Source: CSP1-5 sp964348275 (GTDB lineage Bacteria > Methylomirabilota > Methylomirabilia > Methylomirabilales > CSP1-5). Taken from it: a stretch of DNA of 64,000 bases. The notes under the pieces were generated by a model that made no database searches, had not been told where the DNA came from, and saw nothing but the letters and a program-made list of their open reading frames with translations. The stretch spans positions 33,520 through 97,519 of the forward strand of contig CAYGBT010000006.1 of assembly GCA_964348275.1 (NCBI GenBank), written 5' to 3'. A program made the position numbers and the translations under genes. Positions 1-8,524 of the stretch are shown in pieces; within the stretch, counting starts at the first letter, position 1, and each line of letters begins with the position of its first letter.

Positions 1-249
1 AAGGCCGCCATCGAGAAGGCCGGCAGCACCGAGCCTGAGAAGATCGCGGCGGCGCTGGGCAACCTGACGGTCAACGCGCCGACCGGCGAGTTCACCATTC
101 GGGCCGAGGACCATCAGGCCACGGTCGATGGCTACTGGGGGATGACGAAGGCCGATCCCGAGTACCCGATCCGCATTCTCAAGCCGGTCCGGGTGTTTCC
201 GGGAGGCGAGATCACCCCAGCGCCGGCCGAGACTGGCTGCACGCTATAG
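1..249 (+). CDS. ABC transporter substrate-binding protein, C-terminal fragment (branched-chain amino acid type)
   Basis: The window opens inside this gene; the last 82 codons are present, ending in TAG at 247-249. The visible tail includes a helix like KIAAALGNLTV, then APTGEFTIRAEDHQA and a late VDGYWGMT segment, the pattern seen near the C-terminus of periplasmic Leu/Ile/Val-binding family proteins (Peripla_BP_6), where 'G.....D.H......Y' follows a 'A.....' helix. It lies 97 nt upstream of livH in the same direction, so it is very likely the binding protein of that transporter. The N-terminus, signal peptide and true length lie outside the window. The ligand cannot be told from this part; binding proteins of this family also take amides, urea or aromatic compounds. 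Confidence 0.8.
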   Translation, partial: KAAIEKAGSTEPEKIAAALGNLTVNAPTGEFTIRAEDHQATVDGYWGMTKADPEYPIRILKPVRVFPGGEITPAPAETGCTL

Positions 250-345
250 GATTATCCGCAGACGATTGGCACACGTTTGCCCTCCGGGGGACACTGTGCT
301 CCCGGAGGGCGAACCCCGTGTTCTCGCCGCCAGTATGACACGCCG

Positions 346-1209
346 ATGACATCTTTCGTCTCTGCCCTCCTCAACAGCCTCGATATCGGCCTGCTGCTCT
401 TCATTATCGCCTCAGGATTGACGATCATCTTTGGTGTACTGGGTATTCTCAATTTCGCGCATGGAGCGCTCTACATGGTAGGGGCGTACTTGGCGTTTAC
501 CGCAGTGCGGTATCTCAGCCTACCGTTCTGGATCAGCATGCTCGTGGCGCCGCTCGTGGTCGCCGCCCTTGCGATCCTGCTCGAGCGACTCGTAGTGCAA
601 TGGATTTACGATCGACACCCCACTTTTGGGCTCCTGCTCACCTTTGCCCTGCTGCTGATCCTGGACGATGCGGTCCGATTGATCTGGGGGGCAGGTTACC
701 AGATCGTCGATCCGCCGGAGGCCCTCCGAGGCGCCTTCACCCTCCTCGGCGCTACCTATCCCGTCTACAGCCTGTTTGTCATCTTCTCTGGCACCACCAT
801 CGGTCTCCTTGTGTGGCTGCTGTTCACCCGCACCCTCATCGGAAAGGCGGTGCGGGCGGCGGCCATCGACCGCGAAATGGCCGCGGCCATCGGTATCGAC
901 GTGGCACGTGTGTTTACTATCGTATTTGCGTTCGGCGCCTTGCTGGCGGGCCTGGCCGGGGTCCTCGCGGCACCCATGCGAGCGCTCGGTCCCTCGATGG
1001 GAGACCGGATCATCATCGAGTCCTTCATCGTCGTGGTCATTGGGGGCCTCGGGAGCTTTCCAGGCGCACTGGCTGGAGCGCTGATTCTCGGTTTCCTCCA
1101 TGGCTTCGGCGGGCGCTGGCTGCCTGAGCTCGACATCGTCCTGCCTTACGTGGGCATGGCGCTGGTGTTGCTACTCAGGCCCCAGGGCCTGCTGGGAAGG
1201 TCGAAATAA
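346..1209 (+). CDS. livH: Branched-chain amino acid ABC transporter permease LivH
   Basis: A 287-residue inner-membrane permease of the LivH type. It is strongly hydrophobic, with about eight membrane segments. Near the N-terminus it carries the family block ASGLTIIFGVLGILNFAHGA, and near the C-terminus the conserved GGLGSFPGALAGALILG loop (BPD_transp_2). The ATG at 346 is preferred over the GTG-type upstream codon at 277, because the extra 23 residues would be Arg/Gly/Pro-rich and unlike the family. It overlaps livM by one base (TAATG at 1207-1211), which points to translational coupling. With LivM it forms the transmembrane channel of a Liv-type importer powered by LivG and LivF. Substrate is inferred from family only. 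Confidence 0.93.
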   Translation: MTSFVSALLNSLDIGLLLFIIASGLTIIFGVLGILNFAHGALYMVGAYLAFTAVRYLSLPFWISMLVAPLVVAALAILLERLVVQWIYDRHPTFGLLLTFALLLILDDAVRLIWGAGYQIVDPPEALRGAFTLLGATYPVYSLFVIFSGTTIGLLVWLLFTRTLIGKAVRAAAIDREMAAAIGIDVARVFTIVFAFGALLAGLAGVLAAPMRALGPSMGDRIIIESFIVVVIGGLGSFPGALAGALILGFLHGFGGRWLPELDIVLPYVGMALVLLLRPQGLLGRSK

Positions 1210-2150
1210 TGCGCGTGAGGATCGGGCTGTTGTTAATGGGGGTGCTCCTGGTGGGCCTGGTGGTACTGCCGGTGTACGGGTCGTATTTCATGGTGTTCGT
1301 GGCGACCGAGATTCTGATCATGGGGCTGTTCGCCACGAGCTTCAACCTGCTCTTTGGTTACACGGGGTTGTTGTCGTTCGGCCACGCCGCTTACTTCGGG
1401 ACCGGGGCCTACGTGGCCGCCCTGCTGCTGCGGGACGTTCAGCCGGATTTCATCTGGGTCCTGGTAGCAGGCCCGGTTGGGGGGGGCCTCCTGGCTCTAC
1501 TGATCGGCTACCTCTGCGTACGGTTGGACGAGGTCTATTTCGCCATGCTCACGCTGGCCTTTGGCATGATGGTGTTCGCCGTCTCCCACGAGTGGCGGAG
1601 TCTCACCGAAGGCAGCGATGGCGTCGCTGGCTTCCGCATTACCGACCTCGGCCTGGGCTTCCACACTCAATTGGCAAACCCGGTCCACTATTACTACCTG
1701 ACCCTGGTTGTGGCCGCGGTCAGCATGTTCCTTCTATACCGGATAACGGTCTCGCCCTTTGGTCTCATCCTTCGGGCGATGCGTGAAAATACCGAGCGCG
1801 TGGCCTTCGCCGGGATTCCCGTTTACCGCTACCGGCTCTACGCCTTCGCGCTATCGGGGTTCTTCTCGGGCCTCGCGGGAGCGCTGTTCTCCCCCTTCAG
1901 CCGCATTGCCGTCCCCGGCATGGTGCACTGGACCCAGTCCGCGGCACCCGTGCTGATGACCATCCTTGGCGGTGCTCAGTACTTCTTCGGCCCCCTGTTC
2001 GGCTCAGCCGTGTTCCTGATCCTGAGGCAATGGATCACCACGTACTCGGAGGAATGGATGATCTACCTTGGCATCATCCTCGCGTTCATGGTCATCGTCA
2101 TGCCGCGGGGGGCTCTGGGCCTTTTCGACCGGTGGCTCGGGGAGCGGTGA
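1209..2150 (+). CDS. livM: Branched-chain amino acid ABC transporter permease LivM
   Basis: A 313-residue polytopic membrane protein of the LivM family. It shows the family's early motif ATSFNLLFGYTGLLSFGHAA (about residues 40-60), the mid-protein RLDEVYFAMLTLAFGMM block, and the late GGAQYFFGPLFGSAVFL loop. The second permease of the heterodimeric Liv channel, it starts on the last base of the livH stop codon and its own TGA overlaps the livG start (GTGATG at 2147-2152). The gene order H-M-G-F matches the classical arrangement. Nothing odd is visible, and length is typical. Confidence 0.93.
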   Translation: MRVRIGLLLMGVLLVGLVVLPVYGSYFMVFVATEILIMGLFATSFNLLFGYTGLLSFGHAAYFGTGAYVAALLLRDVQPDFIWVLVAGPVGGGLLALLIGYLCVRLDEVYFAMLTLAFGMMVFAVSHEWRSLTEGSDGVAGFRITDLGLGFHTQLANPVHYYYLTLVVAAVSMFLLYRITVSPFGLILRAMRENTERVAFAGIPVYRYRLYAFALSGFFSGLAGALFSPFSRIAVPGMVHWTQSAAPVLMTILGGAQYFFGPLFGSAVFLILRQWITTYSEEWMIYLGIILAFMVIVMPRGALGLFDRWLGER

Positions 2151-2908
2151 TGACGGCACCGCTCCTGGAAGTGCAGCACCTCACGAAGGCATTCGGCCAC
2201 TTCGTGGCAGTCAACGATGTTTCGCTGGCGATTCCGGAGGGTGAGATCACCGCGCTCATCGGGCCGAACGGCGCGGGCAAGACGACCTTGTACAACATGG
2301 TGTCGGGACGGCTGAAGCCAACCAAGGGCACGGTTTGGTTTCGTGGGAACAACATTACCGGCCTCCCTCCAGACCGCATCTCACGGCTGGGGATTTCACG
2401 GTCGTTCCAGATTACGAACATTTTCGACGAGCTCACCGTGCTCGAGAACATCCAGGTAGCCGTCGTTGCCCACCACAACATGGGGCTCAATCTGTGGCAG
2501 GTCAGCGCTCGCGATAAGAAATTGGAACAGGAAGGGCTTGATCTCCTCACCCGGCTCGGGCTCGAGTCGGTCGCCCGGGCTCGGGCCGGCACGCTGAGCC
2601 ACGGTGACAAGCGGCGGGTGGAACTGGCGATCGTGTTGACCACCGAGCCTCAACTGGTCCTGCTGGACGAGCCGACCGCAGGGATGACGCCCGAAGAGAC
2701 CCACGCGGTCATGGGCCTCATTAAAAGCCTCGCGGACTCCGGCCCTTACACCTTCTTCCTCACGGAGCACGACATGGACGTGGTCTTTGGGCTGGCCGAG
2801 AAGATCTTTGTTATGCATCGGGGTGAGCTCTTGGCCGAGGGGACACCCGAGGAGATCAGGAACGATGCGAAAGTTCGGGCAGCCTACCTGGGGGAGGAAC
2901 TGGTCTGA
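2150..2908 (+). CDS. livG: Branched-chain amino acid ABC transporter ATP-binding protein LivG
   Basis: A 252-residue cytoplasmic ATPase. Walker A is GPNGAGKTT near residue 38, the signature loop is LSHGDKRRVELA, Walker B is LVLLDEPTAGM and the H-loop is FLTEHDMDVV. The family feature 'G.SRSFQITNIFDELTVLENI' is clear. The ATG at 2150 overlaps the livM stop; an upstream in-frame extension to 2030 lies inside livM and is rejected. The signature reads SHGDK rather than the usual SYGQQ/SGGQ, a modest variation known in LivG proteins. It pairs with LivF to power the permease. Confidence 0.93.
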   Translation: MTAPLLEVQHLTKAFGHFVAVNDVSLAIPEGEITALIGPNGAGKTTLYNMVSGRLKPTKGTVWFRGNNITGLPPDRISRLGISRSFQITNIFDELTVLENIQVAVVAHHNMGLNLWQVSARDKKLEQEGLDLLTRLGLESVARARAGTLSHGDKRRVELAIVLTTEPQLVLLDEPTAGMTPEETHAVMGLIKSLADSGPYTFFLTEHDMDVVFGLAEKIFVMHRGELLAEGTPEEIRNDAKVRAAYLGEELV

Positions 2909-3606
2909 TGCTCCAGCTCGCGGATGTGCACAGCTACTACGGTGAAAGTCACGTGCTTCAGGGGATCAGCTTGGAGGTTAGTGCCGGCGAGGTGGTGTGC
3001 CTGTTGGGACGGAACGGCGCTGGCAAGACTACGACTCTACGCTCGATTATCGGCCTGACCCCACCCCGTGAGGGGAGGGTTCTGTTCAAGGGCGAACCGA
3101 TCGAGGGACATGCGGCCGACCGGATCGCCCGTATGGGTATCGGCTTTGTACCCGAGGATCGCCGCGTCTTTCCAGGCCTCACCGTGCACGAAAACCTGGA
3201 GGTGGCCCAAAAGCGCAAGGTCGACCGTGAGCGCCGCTGGCCGCTCGAGAAGGTCTACGACGAGTTTCCCATGCTCTCCGAGATCCGCGACCGGCCCGGG
3301 GACTATCTGAGTGGTGGAGAGCAACAGATGTTGGCGATCGCCCGTGCCCTCGTCGGTGAGCCCGAGCTGTTGCTGCTCGACGAGCCGTGCGAGGGGCTGG
3401 CACCAGTGATCGTCGAGCAGATCGGAAGGCTGATCGACGGACTGGCCAAGACGACCACCATCCTATTTACCGAGCAGAACATTCGGTTTGCCCTCAAGCA
3501 CGCCCAGCGGGGCTACGTCATCGAGAAGGGGCGCATCCGCCATCACGCGAGTGCTGGAGAGTTCCGGTCGGACCCCGACATCCTGGAAAGGTTGTTGAGC
3601 GTCTGA
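2908..3606 (+). CDS. livF: Branched-chain amino acid ABC transporter ATP-binding protein LivF
   Basis: A 232-residue ABC ATPase, typical for LivF. Walker A is GRNGAGKTT near residue 34, the signature is LSGGEQQMLAIARAL, Walker B is LLLLDEPCEGLAP and the H-loop region reads LFTEQNIRFAL. It starts on the last base of the livG TGA. It closes the first liv operon; no U-rich terminator follows, only a weak CCAC/GTGG hairpin. Identity differs clearly from the second LivF at 20749, so the two operons are not a recent duplication. Confidence 0.93.
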   Translation: MLQLADVHSYYGESHVLQGISLEVSAGEVVCLLGRNGAGKTTTLRSIIGLTPPREGRVLFKGEPIEGHAADRIARMGIGFVPEDRRVFPGLTVHENLEVAQKRKVDRERRWPLEKVYDEFPMLSEIRDRPGDYLSGGEQQMLAIARALVGEPELLLLDEPCEGLAPVIVEQIGRLIDGLAKTTTILFTEQNIRFALKHAQRGYVIEKGRIRHHASAGEFRSDPDILERLLSV

Positions 3607-3695
3607 TCCTCCACCGACTCGGCGTGGGGGGACCGAAGTAAGATCGTGAGGTTAGAGGGTAGATTCAGCGTTGGAGACAGGCAGACTTCTTCTGG

Positions 3696-4322
3696 CTATG
3701 CCGTTGCTTCCGGATTGGCTGGCTGGAATGTTGGAAGTTTGAAGTTCGCCAGGATATTCTCGACCTCCCGGTGGTTCCGCCCGATTCCCTCTAAGGCCTG
3801 CAGGATTTCCCCATTCGACCCCGCTCTGATCTTCAATTGGAGAGTCGCGATCTCTTTGGCGGCCAGAGCCTGTTGCTCCTTGATCGCTAGCAGGGTCGAG
3901 GCGATTGTTTTGAAGGTAGCATCGAGAAGCTGCACAAACTCCTGGAGGTCGTCACTCCGTCGAATCCGCACGGAGATGGGGATATCGCCATCCTTGGTCT
4001 TCCGGAGGATCTGCTCGATCCGGTACAGGGGGCCGGCGAACTTATGCGTGATGAAAAAGCTCAGGATGCTACAGGCGAGCATACTGATGAGAAAAGCAGG
4101 CCAGATGCCGACGCCCAAGCCATACATCTGCTCCAGGATGGCCGCCTTTTCTAAATCGGGGGCCGGTCCCCGGAGGCTCACGTTCAGGGGAATGAAAAGC
4201 AGGAAGATCACGAGGAACGCACAGATGGTCAGCGGAACCAGGGAGAGGAAGAAATACTTCCGCTGGATCGGGTGCACGTAGAACTTTCGGCGCCAGAAGG
4301 GTAATGGTTTATATTGGGCCAT
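3696..4322 (-). CDS. HAMP-domain membrane protein (methyl-accepting chemotaxis-like, no signalling domain)
   Basis: A 208-residue protein with two membrane segments (about residues 19-45 and 65-85) flanking a short periplasmic loop. A HAMP-like linker follows (THKFAGPLYRIEQILRKTKDGDI...IRRSDDLQEFVQLLD), then a helical, probably coiled-coil tail. The family is often labelled a methyl-accepting chemotaxis-like protein, but no methylation or CheW-binding helix bundle is present. The ATG at 4322 is chosen because AAGGAG lies six bases upstream; ATG codons at 4328 and 4340 are alternatives. It converges on livF with an 89-nt gap. Its role is unknown: it could relay or buffer a transmembrane signal to a separate partner. 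Confidence 0.7.
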   Translation of the reverse strand: MAQYKPLPFWRRKFYVHPIQRKYFFLSLVPLTICAFLVIFLLFIPLNVSLRGPAPDLEKAAILEQMYGLGVGIWPAFLISMLACSILSFFITHKFAGPLYRIEQILRKTKDGDIPISVRIRRSDDLQEFVQLLDATFKTIASTLLAIKEQQALAAKEIATLQLKIRAGSNGEILQALEGIGRNHREVENILANFKLPTFQPANPEATA

Positions 4323-4578
4323 CTTCATCTCCTTGTTCATGCGGTGAGTTTTTGAGGGGATATGAGTGCAACGTTCATGCCAAGTTACGCATTTTTCTCT
4401 CCAAACCAACATTATGAATCTCGGGTAGCGGATCATTTCGAAAGACTGTCTCTTGGGAGCAGTTTGGAGCAGTCCAGGGTGTGTCGATCGCGCTGGTGGT
4501 GGGTGGGGTGGGGCTCGGGACGGTTTCGTGGGAGAGGCCGCTGACCGGCGAGGCTCAAGAGGGGTTACCGCGCGTTCG

Positions 4579-4607
4579 TTGACAGGTCCCACCTCGTGTG
4601 TTACGGT
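4579..4607 (+). promoter_or_regulatory. Predicted sigma70 promoter before the glutaredoxin-like gene
   Basis: A perfect -35 TTGACA (4579-4584), a 17-base spacer and a -10-like TACGGT (4602-4607). The predicted transcript start falls at about 4614, right at the ATG at 4616, so translation would be leaderless from there or would begin at the ATG at 4634. Confidence 0.45.
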
Positions 4608-4615
4608 TTTCCGAC

Positions 4616-4918
4616 ATGGATCCCTCACATTCAATGGACCGGATCGAGATCACGCTTTATTCACGACGCGGTTGCTGCCTCTGTGAGGAGATGAAGGAAG
4701 TGCTTCTCGAGGTGAGCCGCGCGTATCCTGTGGCTCTTGTCGAAGTGGATATTGATCAGGATCCGGGCCTCAAAGGGCGATTTGATCAAGAGGTTCCGGT
4801 TCTTCTCATCGAAGGCCGGAAGGCCTTCAAGTATCGAACCACGGAGGCAGAGCTTCGAAAGCGGTTGGAGCAGGTTCTGTTAAGAAAGGAAACCATCGGT
4901 CATCCGCCATCAGGGTGA
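4616..4918 (+). CDS. Glutaredoxin-like thiol-disulfide protein (DUF836 type)
   Basis: A 100-residue thioredoxin-fold protein. A CxxC-type active site sits after the first strand (YSRRGCCLCEEMKEVL; residues Cys-Cys-Leu-Cys), and the cis-Pro region follows in the strand FDQEVPVLLIEGRKAF. The pattern 'ItLYsr.gC.LCeem...l......v.l.evDId.D..L...y...VPVL' is typical of the small glutaredoxin-like DUF836 family. It probably acts as a cytoplasmic thiol oxidoreductase; its substrate is unknown. A start at 4634 (MDRIEITLY) would give the more usual family N-terminus. It reads toward the aminotransferase gene 9 nt downstream, so the two may be cotranscribed. Confidence 0.75.
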   Translation: MDPSHSMDRIEITLYSRRGCCLCEEMKEVLLEVSRAYPVALVEVDIDQDPGLKGRFDQEVPVLLIEGRKAFKYRTTEAELRKRLEQVLLRKETIGHPPSG

Positions 4919-4927
4919 GGGTGTCGA

Positions 4928-6286
4928 GTGGAGTCCCAGTCTTCGAAAATCGAGGCCCAGTATCTGGGTGCCCATCCCACGTCCCATAAGCTCTTCGAGC
5001 GGGCACGCCAGCTCATCCCCGGCGGCATCACCCATGACATCCGGTACTTCACTCCCTTCCCGGTGTACATCGAGCGGGCCAAGGGGACCCGGAAGTGGAC
5101 GGTCGACGGCCAGGAGCTGATCGACTACTGGATGGGGCACGGGGCGCTCTTGCTCGGGCATCTGCATCCCGAGGTGGTGCGAGCCATGAGGGCCCAGCTA
5201 GAGAAGGGAACCCATCTGGGGGCAAGCCATACGGTAGAGGTGCGGTGGGCCGAACTCGTGCACCAGATGGTCCCGTCGGCCGAGCGGGTCCGATTCACCG
5301 GTTCCGGGACTGAGGCGACCCAGCTGGCCCTTCGGCTTGCGCGCGCGTATGCGCGAAAAAATAAGGTCTTGAAGTTCGAAGGGCACTTCCACGGCTGGCA
5401 CGACTTTGCGACGGTCGGGGTCAAGCCTCCATACCAGGCGCCGGTGTCTCGTGGAGTTCCGGAGGAAGCCCTGGGGCAGATCCTCCTTTGCCCCCCCAAC
5501 GATATTGGTGCGCTAGAGAAAGCGCTGGATGATGGGATCGGATCGGTCATCCTCGAGCCGGCGGGGGGGAGCTCGGGCACCATTCCCACCGATCGGACGT
5601 TTCTCCATGAGATCCGGGAGCTGACCCGAAAAAAGGGTGTCGTCCTCATCTTTGATGAGGTCATCTCCGGTTTCCGCTATGCGCCAGGCGGCGCTCAAGA
5701 ATACTTCGGGGTGACGCCAGATATAACGGCGCTGGCAAAGATCCTGGCCGGGGGGATGCCGGGAGGCGGAGTGGCGGGCCGGGCCGAGATCATGGACCTG
5801 ATCGCGTTCCGGGGGGACCGGGATTGGGACCGACACCAACGGGTGGCCCATGCGGGGACCTTTAACGCGAACCCGCTGGCGGCGGCCGCAGGGATTGCCA
5901 CCTTGGAGCGAATCAAGGATGGAGAGGCGCAGCGGCGGGCCAGCCGGATGGGGGAGCTGTTACGCCAGGGTATGAAGGAAGCAGTTACCAGGACCGGTGC
6001 AGATCTTCTGGTCTACGGGGAGGCGTCAGTCTTCAACTATCTTGTCGGTCCAGCCCGGCTTGGCTTGACCGAGGCCGAACTCTCGTCTCGGACGGATCAT
6101 CGGATCCTCCAAGCACATAACGTGAGGCTCCACCATAGTCTGCGCGCAGCCATGATCCTCAACGGGGTGGACATCCCTCCGTTTCACGGGTGGGTCTCGG
6201 CTATCCACAGCGAAGAGGACATTGCGTTTACGGTTCAGGCCTTTGAGAAAGCCCTTCAGATGCTTCAGGCAGACGGTCTCGCCTAA
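4928..6286 (+). CDS. Class-III PLP aminotransferase, glutamate-1-semialdehyde aminomutase-like
   Basis: A 452-residue fold-type I PLP enzyme. Features in order: the N-terminal ARQLIPGGITHDIRYF block, the PLP phosphate-binding FTGSGTEATQLALRLARA, GHFHGWHD, the LIFDEVISGFRYAPGGAQEYFG Asp region, and the Schiff-base Lys in ALAKILAGGMPGGG. These match HemL and its many relatives. It is longer and diverged from canonical HemL (about 430 residues), and no other haem genes are near, so it may act on another amino acid or amine. GTG at 4928 is used as the start, since the protein begins with the expected distance to the PGG motif. It follows the glutaredoxin-like gene by 9 nt. Confidence 0.8.
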   Translation: MESQSSKIEAQYLGAHPTSHKLFERARQLIPGGITHDIRYFTPFPVYIERAKGTRKWTVDGQELIDYWMGHGALLLGHLHPEVVRAMRAQLEKGTHLGASHTVEVRWAELVHQMVPSAERVRFTGSGTEATQLALRLARAYARKNKVLKFEGHFHGWHDFATVGVKPPYQAPVSRGVPEEALGQILLCPPNDIGALEKALDDGIGSVILEPAGGSSGTIPTDRTFLHEIRELTRKKGVVLIFDEVISGFRYAPGGAQEYFGVTPDITALAKILAGGMPGGGVAGRAEIMDLIAFRGDRDWDRHQRVAHAGTFNANPLAAAAGIATLERIKDGEAQRRASRMGELLRQGMKEAVTRTGADLLVYGEASVFNYLVGPARLGLTEAELSSRTDHRILQAHNVRLHHSLRAAMILNGVDIPPFHGWVSAIHSEEDIAFTVQAFEKALQMLQADGLA

Positions 6287-6422
6287 CCCCCCCCATCCAC
6301 GATTCCACGCCTCCGTTGCCACCGCCGGCCCGAAGGCCACTTCCTGTGGTCCTCATATGGCGGGCTTTCACGTTGCCTGGGGGCGTACGCTCTGGTAAAG
6401 TGCTCCACGTCGAGGAATCACG

Positions 6423-7430
6423 ATGGTCACTTTTGTCACGGGTGTCACGGGATTTATTGGCAGTGCAGTTCTCGATCGGCTGCTCCAGGAAGAGGGGCAG
6501 GTGCTGACCCTGGTTCGCCGGGACGAGGCGGCGCGTCACATGGCGGCCAAGGGAGTGCGACCGGTCCTCGGAGACCTCCTGAGCCCTGCCACCTATCAAG
6601 ACGCCCTGCGGGAATCTGATCTCGTCATCCACACGGCCGGGCTCAATGCCTTTTGCCTGGCTGACCCCCAACCTCTGTATCGGATCAACGTTGGGGGGAC
6701 TCGTGCCCTCCTCCAGGCGGCGGGAGACGTGGGCGTCAGGCGAATTGTCTACACGAGCTCTGCCGTGACGATCGGTGAGGAGCGCGACGATGTGGCAGAG
6801 GAGCAGACGCCACACCGCGGTTACTTTCTCTCCCACTACGAGCGGTCAAAATACGAGGCCGAACAGGTGGCCCTGGATCTTGCGCGGCAGGGACTCCCCG
6901 TCGTAATCCTCAATCCTTCCTCTGTCCAAGGACCGGGTCGCCTGCACGGTACCGCCCGGATCTTTCTGGATTACCTGAACGGGCGGTTGCCTTTCCTCTG
7001 TGGGGACCGGTTCAGCTTCTGCTATATCGAAGATTGTGTCGAGGCTCATCTCAGCGCGCGGGAGAGTGGGCGGATCGGGGAACGATACCTGCTGAGCGGC
7101 CCATCAGTGACGACCGGCGAACTCCTCGGAACGCTGAAGGAGGTGACGGGATCTCAGGGACGACCGTGGCAGTTAGGTTCCACGGTTGCTTTGGCCCTCG
7201 GCACGGGGATGGAATGGGGCGATCGCCTCAGTGGGCGGCGGCCAAGGATCTGCCGGGAACTCGTCCGCACCATTCTTCACGGGGGAAGGTACGACAGTTC
7301 CAAGGCAGAGCGAGAGCTTAAGATTTCATTTACCCCCTTGCGCGAGATGGTGGTCCGGACCGTGGCCTGGTATGCGGACGCGGGGCATGTAAAGCGGCCG
7401 CTGCCGCATCTCGCCTCGAGGAAGGGTTAA
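6423..7430 (+). CDS. NAD-dependent epimerase/dehydratase (extended SDR)
   Basis: A 335-residue extended short-chain dehydrogenase. The Rossmann motif TGVTGFIG is at residues 6-13 and the catalytic Tyr-x3-Lys is in YERSKYEAE near residue 140; a Ser-rich strand YTSSAVT precedes it. The overall pattern (HTAGLNAF, NVGGTRALLQAA, NPSSVQGPGR) fits the dihydroflavonol 4-reductase/hopanoid-associated sugar epimerase branch. It ends two bases before plsY and the two are probably cotranscribed, which hints at a lipid-related role (such as hopanoid or polar-lipid modification), but that is only inferred from position. Confidence 0.82.
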   Translation: MVTFVTGVTGFIGSAVLDRLLQEEGQVLTLVRRDEAARHMAAKGVRPVLGDLLSPATYQDALRESDLVIHTAGLNAFCLADPQPLYRINVGGTRALLQAAGDVGVRRIVYTSSAVTIGEERDDVAEEQTPHRGYFLSHYERSKYEAEQVALDLARQGLPVVILNPSSVQGPGRLHGTARIFLDYLNGRLPFLCGDRFSFCYIEDCVEAHLSARESGRIGERYLLSGPSVTTGELLGTLKEVTGSQGRPWQLGSTVALALGTGMEWGDRLSGRRPRICRELVRTILHGGRYDSSKAERELKISFTPLREMVVRTVAWYADAGHVKRPLPHLASRKG

Positions 7431-7431
7431 G

Positions 7432-8034
7432 ATGCCCGACGTTCAGGATCTGAGCCTTATCTTTATCGCGTACTTGATTGGATCCATCCCCGTTGGCCTG
7501 CTGGTCTCCCAGGCGCTCGGGCAGGTCGACATCCGGCGGCATGGAAGCGGCAATATTGGAACCGCCAATGTCTTGCGAATCGTGGGGAAGCGGGCGGCGG
7601 CCCTGACCCTGCTGGGCGACCTTCTCAAGGGGTTAATCCCCACGTGGGCAGCTATTGGTATAGGGGGATCAGCTCTCTTGGTGGCCGCGGTGGCCATGGC
7701 GGCAGTGCTAGGGCACAACTGGTCTGTCTTCCTCGGGTTTGCCGGTGGAAAGGGGGTGGCAACCAGCTTTGGAGCACTCCTGGTCATGACGCCGGGTCCT
7801 GCCCTGCTGGGACTGGTGGTTTGGCTTGGCGTTCTCCTGTTCTTCCGTTATACCTCGCTGGCCGCCATGGTCTCGAGCGTCTGCATCCCTCCCGTCATCC
7901 TCATCTCCACCGGGGCCGGTCCGTATTTCGGTTTCTCGGTCGTGGCCGCTCTCTTTATCTTCGTTCGCCACCGAGGGAATATTAGGCGCCTGCTGGACGG
8001 GACGGAGCATCGGGTGGGCGAGCCAGGGCGCTAA
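7432..8034 (+). CDS. plsY: Acyl-phosphate:glycerol-3-phosphate acyltransferase PlsY
   Basis: A 200-residue integral membrane acyltransferase with about five membrane segments. The three PlsY motifs are visible: AYLIGSIPVGLL with the following RRHGSGNIGTANVLRIVGK (residues about 35-52), the VLGHNWSVFLGFAGGKGVATSFG block (residues about 90-112), and a late FVRHRGNIRRLLDGTE. It transfers an acyl group from acyl-phosphate to glycerol-3-phosphate, the first step of phospholipid synthesis in most bacteria. It starts one base after the preceding TAA. A partner plsX is not in the window. Confidence 0.95.
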   Translation: MPDVQDLSLIFIAYLIGSIPVGLLVSQALGQVDIRRHGSGNIGTANVLRIVGKRAAALTLLGDLLKGLIPTWAAIGIGGSALLVAAVAMAAVLGHNWSVFLGFAGGKGVATSFGALLVMTPGPALLGLVVWLGVLLFFRYTSLAAMVSSVCIPPVILISTGAGPYFGFSVVAALFIFVRHRGNIRRLLDGTEHRVGEPGR

Positions 8035-8524
8035 AGCAAACGCACAAGGTGCGTTTACTTTGGAGCAATGGACCAGTGGTTCGACAGGCTCACCACCCCG
8101 AGGAAGATCGAGGGGCGGTTCGACCATGCTCACCGCCGTGAGCGGCTCGACTGAGCTCGCCGAAGTCCTGTCGAAGGGTGGAACAATAGAGTGATCTTGG
8201 AGAGAAAATCCCCCATCGTGGTTCGACACGCTCACCATCCCGAGGAAGATCGAGGGGCGGTCTAATGTTCTATTGTTCGATTGTCACAAGATGAAATGCG
8301 TTTGTATTAGTACCGTTCCAACTTATTGCCCCGAACACGTACCAGAAAGCCGGTAAGCCGGGTCTTCGCATCACACACCTCTACATTGGGTGAGAAAAGG
8401 TGGGACGGCACTAGTCCTGCTTCAACTCACCTCTGCGTAGAGTACCGAGGGACCCGACGGGGCCTGCCACAACCCTCCTCTCCACATGAGAGGATCAAAA
8501 GACGAAGTCTTGGCGCGGGCGAGA
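8035..8524. other. Intergenic region of 490 nt with direct repeats
   Basis: No convincing gene is seen. The stretch holds two 44-bp direct repeats (8076-8119 and 8218-8261), a TCGACTGAGCTC-type palindromic piece at about 8145, and one copy of the CCGTTCCAACTTA repeat at 8309-8325. The lower half (8330-8520) shows no recognised RNA family. Confidence 0.6.
8076..8261. repeat. Pair of 44-bp direct repeats
   Basis: Copy 1 at 8076-8119 and copy 2 at 8218-8261 begin GTGGTTCGACA and end GAGGGGCGGT, and differ at only two positions. Each contains a CCC-CGA/TCG-GGG hairpin. They are spaced by 98 nt, which holds a related inverted piece (CGACTGAGCTCGCCGAAG). This looks like a REP-type extragenic repeat of the TTCGACAxGCTCA kind found in many high-GC genomes. 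Confidence 0.75.

Noticed and set aside
520..1101. Minus-strand frame opposite livH
   Set aside because: It is polar and has no motif; livH is a clear membrane protein in the other direction.
4340..4634. N-terminal extension of the HAMP membrane protein to 4634
   Set aside because: The extra residues are Pro/Arg-rich and overlap the glutaredoxin-like gene's promoter and start; AAGGAG before 4322 marks a better start.
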